This document shows, one piece after another, positions 1 to 10,048 of a DNA stretch of 64,000 bases (positions within the stretch are counted from its first letter, which is position 1; each line of letters begins with the position of its first letter). Below the pieces are notes generated by a model. It did not search any database. It saw nothing but the letters and a program-made list of their open reading frames with translations, and was not told the DNA's origin. A program made the position numbers and the translations under genes. This stretch comes from Corynebacterium jeikeium (GTDB lineage: Bacteria > Actinomycetota > Actinomycetes > Mycobacteriales > Mycobacteriaceae): contig NZ_JFCQ01000028.1 of assembly GCF_000738265.1 (NCBI RefSeq), positions 200,648 to 264,647 on the forward strand, in the 5' to 3' direction.

Positions 1-613
1 TCTTGCCCAGCTTCTTGTTGCCCTTGTACTTGTGCGCGCCGATGTGATCCCACAGCACGCGCACCGTCACGCCGCGCTGTGCGGCGCGCCCCAGCGCCTC
101 GAAGAAGGGCTCGGTCGTATCGTCCCAGGCCATGATGTAAATTTCGACGTTTACGTAGTCTTCGGCCGAGTCGATCGCACGGGTCATGGCGGCGATGGAT
201 TCCTCGTAGTCCGAGTGCAGCGCCTGCATTGTCCCATCCACCGCCGGCAGCGCGGTGAGTTCGCGGTTGAGGCGCACCAGGGAGCGCAGTTCATCGCTCA
301 GTTCGCTGCCCTCTGGCACGTCGGGCTCGTCGGAGCTCATGGTGCGGATCAGCTCGTTGGCCTGGTTCTGGATGCGGTGGCGGCGCCGGTTGATCGCTGG
401 CGATCCCATCAGTAGGAATAGGAAGATGCCCAGGAAGGGAATGAGGAAGATGGCGAGCAGCCAGGCCATGGCGGACGTGGGGCGTCGTTCCTTAGGAACC
501 CAGCCCAGGGCAAAGACCTTGAGCGTGTAGTCCAGAACGACCAGCGTGACCTGCCACCATTGCAGGTCGTCGGTGAACTCGCTGAAGATTCCAAACAGAT
601 CGGGGAACGGCAT
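1..613 (-). CDS. cls: cardiolipin synthase, N-terminal part (cut by window edge)
   Basis: The reading frame opens at an ATG at 613 and stays open for 204 codons to the window edge, so only the N-terminal part is visible. It starts MPFPDLFGIFSEFTDD, has two hydrophobic segments (about residues 20-40 and 50-70, the second rich in Phe/Leu), and continues into a phospholipase-D-like fold (EIYIMAWDDTTEPFFEAL, then RVLWDHIGAHKYKG). This layout matches bacterial cardiolipin synthases, which join two phosphatidylglycerol molecules at the membrane. The catalytic HKD motifs would lie beyond the edge. The start is 3 nt after the xthA stop, so it is probably the last gene of a def-GNAT-xthA-cls operon. 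Another phospholipase D family member is possible but less likely. Confidence 0.85.
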   Translation of the reverse strand, partial: MPFPDLFGIFSEFTDDLQWWQVTLVVLDYTLKVFALGWVPKERRPTSAMAWLLAIFLIPFLGIFLFLLMGSPAINRRRHRIQNQANELIRTMSSDEPDVPEGSELSDELRSLVRLNRELTALPAVDGTMQALHSDYEESIAAMTRAIDSAEDYVNVEIYIMAWDDTTEPFFEALGRAAQRGVTVRVLWDHIGAHKYKGNKKLGK

Positions 614-616
614 GGC

Positions 617-1441
617 CTAGACTCCGCCGTTGGCTTTGCCGTCAGCGTTGCCGTCGACGCTGTAATCCACGATCACCGGAGCGTGGTCGGAGGCACCCTT
701 GCCTTTGCGCTCATCGCGATCCACGCGCGCGGAAGTCGGGGTAATCCCGCGGCAATACTGCAGGTCAATGCGCATACCCTCGCCCTTTTGGAAGCGCATG
801 GCCTGGTAGTCCCAGTAGGTGTATTCGTCGGCGATCAGATCCGTCGCGGCTGTCATCCCCGCATCCTCCAGGGCGCGCAGCCGGGCGCGCTCGTTGGGGG
901 TCACGTGCGTCCGACCGTCGAAGAAGCTGCGATCCCATACGTCCTTGTCGCGCGGGGCGATGTTGTAGTCGCCGACCAGGCACAGCTTCTGGCTGCTCTT
1001 TCTTTCGGACGCCCCCACGCCCGAGCCCGCCGCATACGCCGCGAGGGCGTCGAGCCACCGCAGCTTGTAGGAGTAATGCGGATCCGCGATCTCGCGGCCG
1101 TTAGGAACGTACAGGCTCCAGATCTCCACGCCGCCGCAGGTCGCGCCAATCGCGCGTGCCTCCAGGGCTTGGTCTGCGTCCAGATCCTTGTCGAAGCCGG
1201 GCTGGCCGAAGTCGGTCTGCACGTCCTCCAGCCCCACCCGCGACAGGATGGCCACGCCGTTGAAGCTGTGCAGGCCGAAGTGGGCCTGCTGGTAGCCAGT
1301 GTCAGAGAAATCGGGGAACTGCTTGTCGGTGCACTTGGTTTCCTGCAGGCACAGTACGTCGACGTCGCTGCGCTGCAGGAACTCGCGCACCCGCTCCTCG
1401 CGGGTGCGTACGGAGTTGATGTTCCACGTGGCGATGCGCAT
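617..1441 (-). CDS. xthA: exodeoxyribonuclease III (AP endonuclease)
   Basis: The 274-residue product is a normal-length exonuclease III family enzyme, which cuts DNA at abasic sites and trims 3' ends in base excision repair. Visible motifs are the N-terminal MRIATWNINS, LQETK with metal-binding Glu34, GDYNIAP in the middle and the C-terminal SDHAP with the catalytic Asp252-His253 pair. The ATG at 1441 begins directly at the conserved start of the fold. It sits 11 nt downstream of the acetyltransferase gene and 3 nt upstream of cls. The def / GNAT / xthA order is shared with Mycobacterium tuberculosis (Rv0429c-Rv0427c). Confidence 0.95.
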   Translation of the reverse strand: MRIATWNINSVRTREERVREFLQRSDVDVLCLQETKCTDKQFPDFSDTGYQQAHFGLHSFNGVAILSRVGLEDVQTDFGQPGFDKDLDADQALEARAIGATCGGVEIWSLYVPNGREIADPHYSYKLRWLDALAAYAAGSGVGASERKSSQKLCLVGDYNIAPRDKDVWDRSFFDGRTHVTPNERARLRALEDAGMTAATDLIADEYTYWDYQAMRFQKGEGMRIDLQYCRGITPTSARVDRDERKGKGASDHAPVIVDYSVDGNADGKANGGV

Positions 1442-1452
1442 GGTTAAGCATT

Positions 1453-2463
1453 CTAGCGCGTGCGCAGACTGCGACTACGGTGGTGTTCGCTGAAGCCCAG
1501 CTTGTGGTACAGCGCCTTTCCGGCGGTGTTGGAATCGATAACGTCCAGGTAGGCGCGGTCGGCGCCGTTGTCCTTGCCCCAGTCCAGGATGTGCTGGCAC
1601 AGCAGGGTGCCCAGTCCCTGGCGGCGGTATTCCGGGGCGACGGCCACGGCGGAGTAGCCCAGCCAGCCGTCGGTGATGGTGGCGCGGGTGATGGCTGCGA
1701 GTTGCCCGTCGACGGTTAGGCGCGCGAAGCCTAGCTGGCCGTCGATGCGTTGCCTCAGTAGATCCAGGGCTTTCTTGGGCAGGGGTTGGCCGCGGAACTT
1801 GTACATGGAGAACCAGTCGGCAGTTGGACTGTCGTCGACTGTGAGCGCGACCTGTGCGTCGGCAAGTGGCGGGGTCAGCTGGCTTTCTGGCTGTCCACCC
1901 AGGTCTTTGCTCATCACCACGATCTCCGGCCCGCGTTCACCCGGCAGGTGCTCGGCGGGGCGGCCGATCCGGTCGGGGATCATCAGCTGGCACGGCAGGT
2001 CGTGGGAGCGGTAGAACTCCTGCAATTCCGCGAGCGGAGCTTCTTGCAGCCCGGCGCTCGGACCGATGGGTACTGCGGAGTTGCTGCGTTCGGTGATGCC
2101 ATCGCCCGCGCGCGCCAGCCAGCCGCCGATCATTTGGTTATCGATGCCGGGGAAGGCTGCGGCTTTGGCGGTTTCCAGCGCGCGTATGTCGCTGTTGCGC
2201 ACGGGTTTCGCGCTCAGGGTCTTCAGCACCACCACGTCGCCGTCCGGGATGATCCGGTCGTCGACCTGCAAAGGGTTCACGCTGCGGAGCACGCCGATCG
2301 CGTCGGTGACGGTGCCTGCATCACCAGTGACTAGGTAGCGCACCACCACGCGCACGCCCGGGCGGATGCTGACGGGGTCGGTGAGGCGGCTGATCGGGAA
2401 CCCGAAGCCCTCCACCCGCCGCGCACCGGCGTGAGCGGCGGAGAAGGTCGTGTCCTTATTCAT
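1453..2463 (-). CDS. GNAT-family N-acetyltransferase (Rv0428c-like)
   Basis: A 336-residue protein whose C-terminal third is a GNAT acetyltransferase domain: the acetyl-CoA-binding segment [14 protein letters not shown] lies near residue 280, followed by [20 protein letters not shown]. The N-terminal part (about 1-100) looks like a separate small beta-rich domain and has no motif I recognise. The substrate is unknown. The ATG at 2463 is preferred over a TTG at 2469 because AGGATCC lies just upstream; the start overlaps the def stop by 8 nt, implying translational coupling. The def-acetyltransferase pairing is conserved in mycobacteria and could hint at N-terminal protein modification, but that is inference. 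Confidence 0.85.
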   Translation of the reverse strand: MNKDTTFSAAHAGARRVEGFGFPISRLTDPVSIRPGVRVVVRYLVTGDAGTVTDAIGVLRSVNPLQVDDRIIPDGDVVVLKTLSAKPVRNSDIRALETAKAAAFPGIDNQMIGGWLARAGDGITERSNSAVPIGPSAGLQEAPLAELQEFYRSHDLPCQLMIPDRIGRPAEHLPGERGPEIVVMSKDLGGQPESQLTPPLADAQVALTVDDSPTADWFSMYKFRGQPLPKKALDLLRQRIDGQLGFARLTVDGQLAAITRATITDGWLGYSAVAVAPEYRRQGLGTLLCQHILDWGKDNGADRAYLDVIDSNTAGKALYHKLGFSEHHRSRSLRTR

Positions 2464-3037
2464 GCCCAAAAGGATCCTCGTCCACGCCGGGCAGCCAGGT
2501 GTTGCCTGCGTGATCCCAGCCCTCGGCCTTAATGGCCTTCTTGGACTTGCGCTTCCAGCGGCCGATCAGGGTGTCGGTGTAGAGGTAACCGTCCAGGTGA
2601 CCGACCTCGTGCTGGAGGCAGCGGGCGAAGAAGCCGGTGCCCTCAACGGTGACTTCCTCACCGTTTTCGTCCAGGCCGGTCACTCGCGCCCAGTCGGCGC
2701 GGCCGGTGGGGAAGGAGTAGCCGGGGACGGACAGGCAGCCTTCCTCGTCCTCTTCCTCATCGGGCATGGACTCGGGGATCTCGCTGGTTTCCAGCACCGG
2801 GTTGATCACGCAGCCGCGGCGCATTGTGCCCAGCTCTGTGTCGGGGCAGTCGTAGATGAAAAATCTCTTGTTGACGCCAACCTGGTTGGCCGCCAATCCC
2901 ACACCATTGGCCGCGGACAGAGTTTCGTACATGTCCTCGATCAGGGTGGCGAGGTCTGGGATCTCGCTCGGGTCCACCTTGGTGGTGGGGTTGTGGAGGA
3001 CGGGGTCGCCACAGATGACGATAGGCATGATGGTCAT
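2456..3037 (-). CDS. def: peptide deformylase
   Basis: The 193-residue product removes the N-formyl group from nascent proteins. All three family motifs are present: [10 protein letters not shown] (residues 45-54), EEGCLSVPG with metal-ligand Cys101, and QHEVGH with His143, Glu144 and His147. The third motif reads HEVGH rather than the more usual HEIDH. An acidic insertion, MPDEEEDEE (91-99), precedes the second motif, as in actinobacterial deformylases. Translation probably begins at the ATG at 3037, 7 nt after a TAGACT box, so the message may be leaderless; an in-frame ATG at 3028 is the alternative. It is the first gene of the minus-strand operon. Confidence 0.95.
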   Translation of the reverse strand: MTIMPIVICGDPVLHNPTTKVDPSEIPDLATLIEDMYETLSAANGVGLAANQVGVNKRFFIYDCPDTELGTMRRGCVINPVLETSEIPESMPDEEEDEEGCLSVPGYSFPTGRADWARVTGLDENGEEVTVEGTGFFARCLQHEVGHLDGYLYTDTLIGRWKRKSKKAIKAEGWDHAGNTWLPGVDEDPFGHE

Positions 3038-3044
3038 GACTCAC

Positions 3045-3054
3045 AGTCTAGAAT
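3045..3054. promoter_or_regulatory. overlapping divergent -10 boxes of def and the DUF3263 gene
   Basis: On the minus strand TAGACT (3050-3045) lies 7 nt before the def ATG. On the plus strand TAGAAT (3049-3054) lies 8 nt before the ATG of the small DUF3263 gene. The boxes share the central TA, so the two promoters can hardly be occupied at once. The spacing is that of leaderless actinobacterial transcripts. No transcription data are available to confirm this. Confidence 0.55.
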
Positions 3055-3062
3055 CTATTGCC

Positions 3063-3272
3063 ATGTTGTCAGACCGAGAGATCGCCATTTTGGAGTTTGA
3101 GCGCCACTGGTGGCTGGATACCAGCGCAAAGAACGAGCACATCCGCGGCGAGTTCGGGGTGGATCCGGTGCGCTATTTCCAACAGCTCAACCGTTTGATC
3201 GAGCGCCCCGAGGCGCTGGATTTCGATCCCGTGTTGGTGCGGATGCTGTTGCGCCGCCGCGACGAAGAGTGA
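3063..3272 (+). CDS. DUF3263 family small protein
   Basis: A 69-residue protein, MLSDREIAILEFERHWWLD at the N-terminus, consisting almost entirely of one DUF3263 domain. It is soluble, charged and probably helical, with a conserved HWW aromatic cluster and a basic C-terminus (LLRRRDEE). The function is unknown. The position, divergent from def and upstream of a LytR_C protein, is the same as in mycobacteria (Rv0430), which supports its being real. The start is the ATG at 3063, 8 nt after a TAGAAT box; longer upstream frames would run antisense through def and are not credible. Confidence 0.85.
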   Translation: MLSDREIAILEFERHWWLDTSAKNEHIRGEFGVDPVRYFQQLNRLIERPEALDFDPVLVRMLLRRRDEE

Positions 3273-3313
3273 GCGACCGCGCGTGTCAGGCTTGTTACCA
3301 ATGTTGCGAAAGT

Positions 3314-3319
3314 TAAAAT
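3314..3319 (+). promoter_or_regulatory. -10 box of the LytR_C protein gene (probably leaderless)
   Basis: TAAAAT ends 7 nt before the GTG at 3327. There is no Shine-Dalgarno sequence at a useful distance, so initiation on a leaderless message is likely. Confidence 0.45.
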
Positions 3320-3326
3320 CTGAGGC

Positions 3327-4019
3327 GTGACTGATTTGAACCGACCACGCCATGCACTCGACGACGCAGAGGATAGCGAGAACCTCGGCCTGCCCCTCCG
3401 CGGGCTCGCCATGATTCTGATCGCTGTGGCCGTCCTGCTGATCGGCTGGGCTGCCTACTCCCTGACGGGGAAGGATTCCGACGAATCCAACCGAGCCAGC
3501 CAGAGCCAGCAGACCAGCCAGGCGCAGAACCAGCCTGGTAAGGCTCCTTCGAACGAACAGGGTTCGCGCACCCCCGGTGGTCCCGAGTCCGATAAGCCGA
3601 AGCCGGAAGGCGAGCAGGCTGGCCGGGAGAATGTTTCCGCCGATGGGCGCCAGGAAGGCGAAGCTAATCCGGCGGAGGGTGGCGTCAATAAAGAAAACAC
3701 CTATGTGGCCGTCCTCAACAACAGTCCCATCGCAGGGCTCGCCGGCGACGTAGCCCACAAGATGCGTGACCAGCAGTGGAGCAAGACCGGTGTGGGCAAC
3801 CTCCCGGACGAATCGGGTGTGTTCCCGACGTCTGTGGTGCTCTACTCGAAGGGTAATGACGCCGAACGTCAGCTGGCCGAGCAGCTCGCCAAGGACCTCG
3901 GCATCTCCTCGCGCGAACGGGATGAGGTGACCGATCGCACCCTCGCTGGTGTAACCATGCTGGAGGGGGAGCGCCCCGCGAGTGTCGTTGTTGTGACAAC
4001 AAATGACATGCCCCGCTAA
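3327..4019 (+). CDS. membrane-anchored LytR C-terminal-domain protein
   Basis: A 230-residue protein with a short cytoplasmic N-terminus, one membrane segment (about 26-46, GLAMILIAVAVLLIGWAAYS), a polar linker rich in Ser, Gln, Glu, Pro and Gly (about 50-125), and a C-terminal LytR_C domain (about 130-230, starting YVAVLNNSPIAGLAG). LytR_C domains are extracytoplasmic and often accompany LytR-CpsA-Psr cell-wall ligases, but here the catalytic LCP domain is absent, so a binding or accessory role at the envelope is the most that can be said. It is in the position of mycobacterial Rv0431. GTG start. Confidence 0.85.
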   Translation: MTDLNRPRHALDDAEDSENLGLPLRGLAMILIAVAVLLIGWAAYSLTGKDSDESNRASQSQQTSQAQNQPGKAPSNEQGSRTPGGPESDKPKPEGEQAGRENVSADGRQEGEANPAEGGVNKENTYVAVLNNSPIAGLAGDVAHKMRDQQWSKTGVGNLPDESGVFPTSVVLYSKGNDAERQLAEQLAKDLGISSRERDEVTDRTLAGVTMLEGERPASVVVVTTNDMPR

Positions 4020-4068
4020 AGTAAAAGAGTTCTTTAAACTTCTGTCTACATATCTTTAAGGGGCCACA

Positions 4069-5247
4069 ATGGACTTCCCGGGTTCCGCGCCTTCTGTTGG
4101 TATTGAGTGGGAAGTCGCCCTCGTTGACCCCGAAACCCGCGACCTGGTTCCGCGTGCTGCGGAACTGCTGGAGCGGATGGACGAGGTGCACCCCGGCCAC
4201 AAGGTCGTCCGCGAGTTTCTAGCGAATACCGTGGAGATGGTCTCCAGTGTGCACGGCACGATCCCGGAGGCTGTGGAGGAGCTGCGCGGCCAGGCCAAGC
4301 AGCTGCTGGAATGCGCGGACGACATCGGAGTGAACCTGTTCTCCGCTGGCACGCACCCATTCGCACACTGGGGGGACCAGAAGCTTAGCGAAAAGGGCAG
4401 CTACCAGGAGATCATCGAGCGCACCCAGTACTGGGGCCGCCAGATGCTGATCTGGGGAATCCACGTGCACGTGGGCGTGGGCTCCAAGGAAAAGGTGTGG
4501 CCGATCATCAACGCGTTGATGACGCACTACCCGCACATTTTGGCCATGTCCGCCAGCTCGCCCGCATGGGAGGGGCTGGATACCGGCTATTCCTCCAACC
4601 GCACCCTGCTGTACCAGCAGTTGCCGACCGCGGGTATGCCCTACCACTTCGAGGACTGGGAGCGGTGGGAGGAATTCAACCGGGACCAGGATCGTTCCGG
4701 GGTGATCAACCACACCGGCTCGATGCACTTCGACGTGCGTCCCACCAAGTACGGCACGGTGGAGACCCGTTTTGCTGACGCCACGATGGAGCTGTGGGAG
4801 CTCGCAGCCATCGCCGCCTACACTCACTGCCTGGTGGTGTACTTCGAGCGCCGTCTGGATGCCGGCCACAAGCTGCCGAGCCTGCAGCCCTGGCATGTTG
4901 CGGAGAACAAGTGGCGCGCGGCACGCTACGGCCTGGACGCGCTGATCATCACGGATAGGGAGACCAACGAGGCGCTGGTCACTGACGAGCTGGATGAGTG
5001 GGTGGATAGGCTCGCCCCGCTGTCGGAGGAGCTGGGCTGCGCCGCCGAGCTGCAGGATGTGCGCAAGCTGATCGCCCGCGGTGGGGACTACGCGCTGCAG
5101 CGTGCCGCCGCCCGGGAATACGGCGCGGCGCCGGAACCGGGCACGCGTACCCGCGGTGACGATGGGGTAGAGGGTGGCTTCACTCAGCCGGAGGCGTGGA
5201 TCGCTGCGGTCGACCTGACGGTCGACCGACTGCGGAAGTCGCTGTAG
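4069..5247 (+). CDS. glutamate-cysteine ligase-like carboxylate-amine ligase (YbdK/GCS2 family)
   Basis: A 392-residue member of the GCS2/YbdK family, ATP-dependent enzymes that join a carboxylate to an amine, classically glutamate to cysteine. The N-terminus reads [20 protein letters not shown], the typical substrate and metal-binding start. HVHVGVGSK lies near residue 132 and [16 protein letters not shown] near 230. Family members are often annotated as glutamate-cysteine ligase, but corynebacteria mainly make mycothiol, so the true substrate is open. The ATG at 4069 follows AAGGGG. The M. tuberculosis counterpart in this neighbourhood is Rv0433. No terminator separates it from the convergent gene 46 bp downstream. 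Confidence 0.85.
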   Translation: MDFPGSAPSVGIEWEVALVDPETRDLVPRAAELLERMDEVHPGHKVVREFLANTVEMVSSVHGTIPEAVEELRGQAKQLLECADDIGVNLFSAGTHPFAHWGDQKLSEKGSYQEIIERTQYWGRQMLIWGIHVHVGVGSKEKVWPIINALMTHYPHILAMSASSPAWEGLDTGYSSNRTLLYQQLPTAGMPYHFEDWERWEEFNRDQDRSGVINHTGSMHFDVRPTKYGTVETRFADATMELWELAAIAAYTHCLVVYFERRLDAGHKLPSLQPWHVAENKWRAARYGLDALIITDRETNEALVTDELDEWVDRLAPLSEELGCAAELQDVRKLIARGGDYALQRAAAREYGAAPEPGTRTRGDDGVEGGFTQPEAWIAAVDLTVDRLRKSL

Positions 5248-5293
5248 CTACGCGGCCTAGCCACCATGACGTGGCGAAGCTTAGGGGTGCAAC

Positions 5294-5914
5294 TTAGAGG
5301 TGCAGGCGGGAGGCTGCGTTGCACAGCGCGTTGGCGATCGAGGTATCGCGATCCGCGCCGAAGCCGACGGCCCACACGCGCTTGGACTTGTGTACCGCGT
5401 AAATGAAGGTCACCGTGGCCTCGAAGATGTCGTACTGGTGGAACTCCGCAACCTCCACGGGGAAGCTGTGGTCAGCCAGAACCTCCGACATCGCAGAGGA
5501 TGCGCCCATCGCGGTGATCTCCACGCGAGTGGCCTGCCCATCAGCGCGCAGGCCGCTGACCTGCATGCTGAAGTCGTGGCGACCCAGCGAGCGGCGGGTG
5601 GCCTTCAGGTAATCCACGCGGATCGCGGCGGGAGCGTAGGTGCGGATGAACTTCTTCCACTCCATGCCGCGCGCCTCCTGGCGCATGCCGACCGGCAGGC
5701 GCTGCCCGAAGCGGGCGCGGAAAGGATCCTCCGCGAAGGTGCGGGTGCGCTTGCGGCGCTTTTCGATGCGAGTGTGTACCGGCTCGCTAAACGTCTTCGC
5801 AGTCGAACGTCGCGCGCTGGGTAGCGGGGTGTACACCGGCGCGTCTAGCTCCATGTCCTGGTCCGAGCTTGCGAAGCGGATCAAGGTCGTGGTGTTCGAA
5901 GTAGAGACGTTCAT
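5294..5914 (-). CDS. stand-alone protein resembling the LeuA C-terminal regulatory domain
   Basis: A 206-residue protein. The N-terminal third (residues 1-80) is polar and basic (RIEKRRKRTRTF). The C-terminal two thirds resemble the regulatory dimerisation domain of 2-isopropylmalate synthase: YAPAAIRVDYLK, then DRDTSIANALCNAASRLHL at the end. No HMGL-like catalytic barrel is present, so it cannot itself make isopropylmalate. It might bind an amino acid or dimerise with LeuA; this is inference from similarity. ATG at 5914. Neighbours give no functional clue. Confidence 0.65.
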   Translation of the reverse strand: MNVSTSNTTTLIRFASSDQDMELDAPVYTPLPSARRSTAKTFSEPVHTRIEKRRKRTRTFAEDPFRARFGQRLPVGMRQEARGMEWKKFIRTYAPAAIRVDYLKATRRSLGRHDFSMQVSGLRADGQATRVEITAMGASSAMSEVLADHSFPVEVAEFHQYDIFEATVTFIYAVHKSKRVWAVGFGADRDTSIANALCNAASRLHL

Positions 5915-6169
5915 GGGAGTGGCTCGAATTTCTGGAACAGAATCTTACAAAGTGCGGTTGGCTAAAAAGGTGCAGTTGGTTAAGTACTGCTACTCAAATA
6001 ATGTAATCCGTCTCACTCTGAGATTCAAACTGTTGCCTAGTTCTCATTCTGTGGGATTTCCGGTGGTAGGGGCCGGTTCTAGGCAATAGTTCGGCAACGT
6101 CTGGGTAGCGTCTGGGCAATGCTAGGGCAACGCCTCGGCAGTGCACGCGCACTTACCGAGAGTCAAGTG

Positions 6170-7561
6170 CTAGCTGTGGGCGGCCGCGGTGCGCAGCAGG
6201 AACAGTAGCTCCGCCGTGGCGATGGCCTCAATCTCGCCCGGATCCACCGACTCGTCCGCCGAGTGGATGGCGCACTTCGGCTCCTCGATGCCATACAGCG
6301 CGAGCTCTGCCTCCGGATACGCGGACAGCAGCTTGTTCGTCAGTGGGATCGATCCGCCAGAGGCGACCTCCATCGTCTCCTTGCCGTACACTTCGCCCAG
6401 CGCCTCGCCGAGCAGCTGCAGAGCCGGGCCGGACGTATCCGCCTGGAATGCTTCGGCCAGCGAGCTACGCTCGATCTCCACCAGCGCGTTGGTCTTCTGG
6501 CTTTCCAGGTGCTTGACCAGCAGATCCTGGCATTCCTGCGGATCGCGTCCCGGCGGGACGCGCAGGCTTACGACGGCCGCCGCGGTCGCCGGAACGGAGT
6601 TCACCGAGTCCGCCACCGACAGCGCATCCAGGCCCGTGATCGTGATCGACGGATTCATTACCGTCAGGTCGTTCGGCTGCCACTCGCCGGTGCCGTACAG
6701 CGCCACGCCGTCGGTCACCCCGGCGTTGTCGCGGAATGCTTCTTCTGTGGGTCCGACGCCACCCCAGCGCTCCTTCGGCTCCAATCCTGGTACGGCCACC
6801 AAGCCGTCCTTGTCGTGGAGGGTAGCTAGCAGTTGCACTAGCTCGACGAGGGCATCCGGAGCCGAGCCGCCGAACTGGCCGGAGTGCATCGGTTGCGCCA
6901 GCGTGCGGGTGCGCACGGTGACCGGCGCGGAACCGCGCAGCGCGGTGCATAGGCTTGGCTCGCCCAGAGCGTCATTGCCGGAATCGGCAATGAGGAAGGT
7001 GTCGGCGGCGAAGAGTTCCGGCTTCTCGGCCAGAAGGTCCTCCAGGCCGTAGCCTCCGCGCTCCTCCGAGCCCTCGACGACGATTCGGATGCCGAGGTTT
7101 TTGGCGGCTGGGAAGTGGGCGTCCGAAAGAATGGAAAGAGCACGCAGCACCGCAACGTGCATGGCGACGTGGCCCTTGCAGTCGGCGGTACCACGGCCGT
7201 ACCAGCGGCCGTCGCGTTCGGTAAGGGTCCACGGGTCGGAGGTCCACTCGTTGACGTCGCCGGCGGGCTGCACGTCGAAGTGGGAGTACAGAAGGATGGT
7301 GGGGTAGCCCTCGGCGGGTTCGCGCAGGCCGATGACGGAGGTGGAGCCGTCGGTGGTGACATGGCCGGTGACGGGGATGCCCACGCTGGTGAATGCGTCG
7401 ATGACCCACTGTGCGGCGGCGGCATTGGCTTCCTCGAGGCCCGGGGTGGAGTGGACCGACTCGAAGGAGACGAGGGCGGTGAGATCCTCCTTGAGTTGTG
7501 GCATTTGCTCCGCGATGGCGGCACGGGCGAGGTCTAGCTGAGAGGTGTTGGAATTGCTCAT
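6170..7561 (-). CDS. M20 family dipeptidase / metallopeptidase
   Basis: A 463-residue cytoplasmic M20 peptidase with a two-zinc centre. Metal ligands and catalytic residues are visible: YSHFDVQPAG (His94, Asp96), GRGTADCKG (Asp127), EGSEERGG (Glu166, Glu167), IADSGND and the late ECAIHS-type segment PKCAIHSADE near 425. A lid or dimerisation domain occupies roughly 200-330. Such enzymes hydrolyse dipeptides or related amide bonds; the exact substrate cannot be read from sequence. A TACAGT box (7575-7570) ends 8 nt before the ATG, consistent with a leaderless message. The gene is divergent from groEL2. Confidence 0.9.
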   Translation of the reverse strand: MSNSNTSQLDLARAAIAEQMPQLKEDLTALVSFESVHSTPGLEEANAAAAQWVIDAFTSVGIPVTGHVTTDGSTSVIGLREPAEGYPTILLYSHFDVQPAGDVNEWTSDPWTLTERDGRWYGRGTADCKGHVAMHVAVLRALSILSDAHFPAAKNLGIRIVVEGSEERGGYGLEDLLAEKPELFAADTFLIADSGNDALGEPSLCTALRGSAPVTVRTRTLAQPMHSGQFGGSAPDALVELVQLLATLHDKDGLVAVPGLEPKERWGGVGPTEEAFRDNAGVTDGVALYGTGEWQPNDLTVMNPSITITGLDALSVADSVNSVPATAAAVVSLRVPPGRDPQECQDLLVKHLESQKTNALVEIERSSLAEAFQADTSGPALQLLGEALGEVYGKETMEVASGGSIPLTNKLLSAYPEAELALYGIEEPKCAIHSADESVDPGEIEAIATAELLFLLRTAAAHS

Positions 7562-7696
7562 AGATAACTACTGTAGCGACCGCACCGGACAGGGCCTTGT
7601 AGGTGGCGGCGCCGCGAGTAGTGCTGACGGTCGTCAGTAGTGCTATGGCCGTGGGTAACGCAAAGAACGCGCAAGCATCTTGCAGACGATGGGGGA

Positions 7697-7740
7697 GAGT
7701 GCTAAAAACGGGATTAGCACTTGAACTAAGGGAGTGCCAG
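7697..7740. promoter_or_regulatory. CIRCE operator with an extra half-site
   Basis: TTAGCACTT (7714-7722), nine bases, then GAGTGCCAG (7732-7740) match the CIRCE consensus TTAGCACTC-N9-GAGTGCTAA at 15 of 18 positions. A perfect third half-site, GAGTGCTAA, lies at 7697-7705, eight bases before the first. CIRCE is bound by the heat-shock repressor HrcA and normally controls groE genes, here groEL2, whose start is about 120 bp downstream. The remaining part of the 297-bp spacer back to 7562 shows nothing else I can name. Confidence 0.85.
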
Positions 7741-7816
7741 AAAATAACCGTCAGATGAAGTGAGGGTGAATGTCGCGACATTCGTTCACCCGTGCCGTCG
7801 CGGGCGCTTGATCTGA

Positions 7817-9502
<1,686 letters not shown>

Positions 9503-9570
9503 TCGCCTCTCAGAAATAGCTAAAAATAGCTAGTTTGCCTAGATTTAACCTAGGTAGACAAGGCGTAAAA

Positions 9571-9651
9571 ACAGCCCCTGAGCTGGAGCTTTATCAAACC
9601 GTTACCCTCTGTCGGGGGATAGGATCACAAAAGGTTCCTCTCAGGGGTTGT
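9571..9651. repeat. long-loop inverted repeat in the groEL2-porin spacer
   Basis: ACAGCCCCTGAG (9571-9582) and CTCAGGGGTTGT (9640-9651) are complementary at 11 of 12 positions, with a 57-nt loop. The right arm is followed by TGTCTTTTCT, so the structure could act as a groEL2 terminator or as a fold in the leader of the small porin gene. A second inverted repeat follows (GGGGGCG at 9695-9701, CGCCCCC at 9740-9746). The 266-bp spacer contains no ATG and no other credible ORF. Confidence 0.5.
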
Positions 9652-9768
9652 GTCTTTTCTTAGATACGCTAGTGTATTCCCCAGACGGCCTAAAGGGGGC
9701 GTCACTACCAAGGAAATATTTTGGGCCCAGCAATTCTGGCGCCCCCGATCTCTTAAGAGGAGAACACA

Positions 9769-9894
9769 ATGATCGATCAGATTACCGCTATCTTCGGCCA
9801 GGTAGGCACCTTCCTGGGTGGCTTCGGCAACATCTTCAAGGGCCTGAAGGACGTTATCGAGACCATCGTTAAGTGGACCGGCGCTGCTAAGTAA
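9769..9894 (+). CDS. porA: small cell-wall channel protein, PorA/PorH type
   Basis: A 41-codon gene, too short for usual ORF calling, starting MIDQITAIFGQVGTFLGGFG and ending VKWTGAAK. It has no signal peptide and no long hydrophobic run. Plotted as a helix, residues Ile5, Ile8, Phe9, Val12, Phe15, Leu16, Phe19 and Ile22 fall on one face, so the peptide is amphipathic. AAGAGGAGAA lies 5-13 bases before the ATG, an excellent ribosome site, and a terminator follows 20 bp after the stop. The groEL2 - small channel gene - ppk2 order is that of the porA/porH locus of corynebacteria, whose products form ion channels across the mycolate outer membrane. Only one such gene is present, as described for C. 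jeikeium, where a single about 40-residue PorA forms the pore alone. Confidence 0.85.
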   Translation: MIDQITAIFGQVGTFLGGFGNIFKGLKDVIETIVKWTGAAK

Positions 9895-9910
9895 GCTTCC
9901 GCTTAACTGC

Positions 9911-9938
9911 TAAAACCCCGGCTTCGGCCGGGTTTTTT
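9911..9938 (+). terminator. rho-independent terminator after the porin gene
   Basis: CCCGGC (9917-9922), a TTCG tetraloop and GCCGGG (9927-9932) form a perfect six-pair stem, extended by four A's on the left and six T's on the right (9933-9938). It lies 17 nt after the porin stop codon and would protect ppk2 from read-through. Confidence 0.9.
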
Positions 9939-10048
9939 CATGCCCTATTAAGCAACGCTGTATAGCGCTGTGTAGCGACGCCGAAAGCACTAGACTGGGT
10001 TGTGTTAATAGAATCTAATAAGCTTCAGGCGAAGGAGAACCCAGGCAC

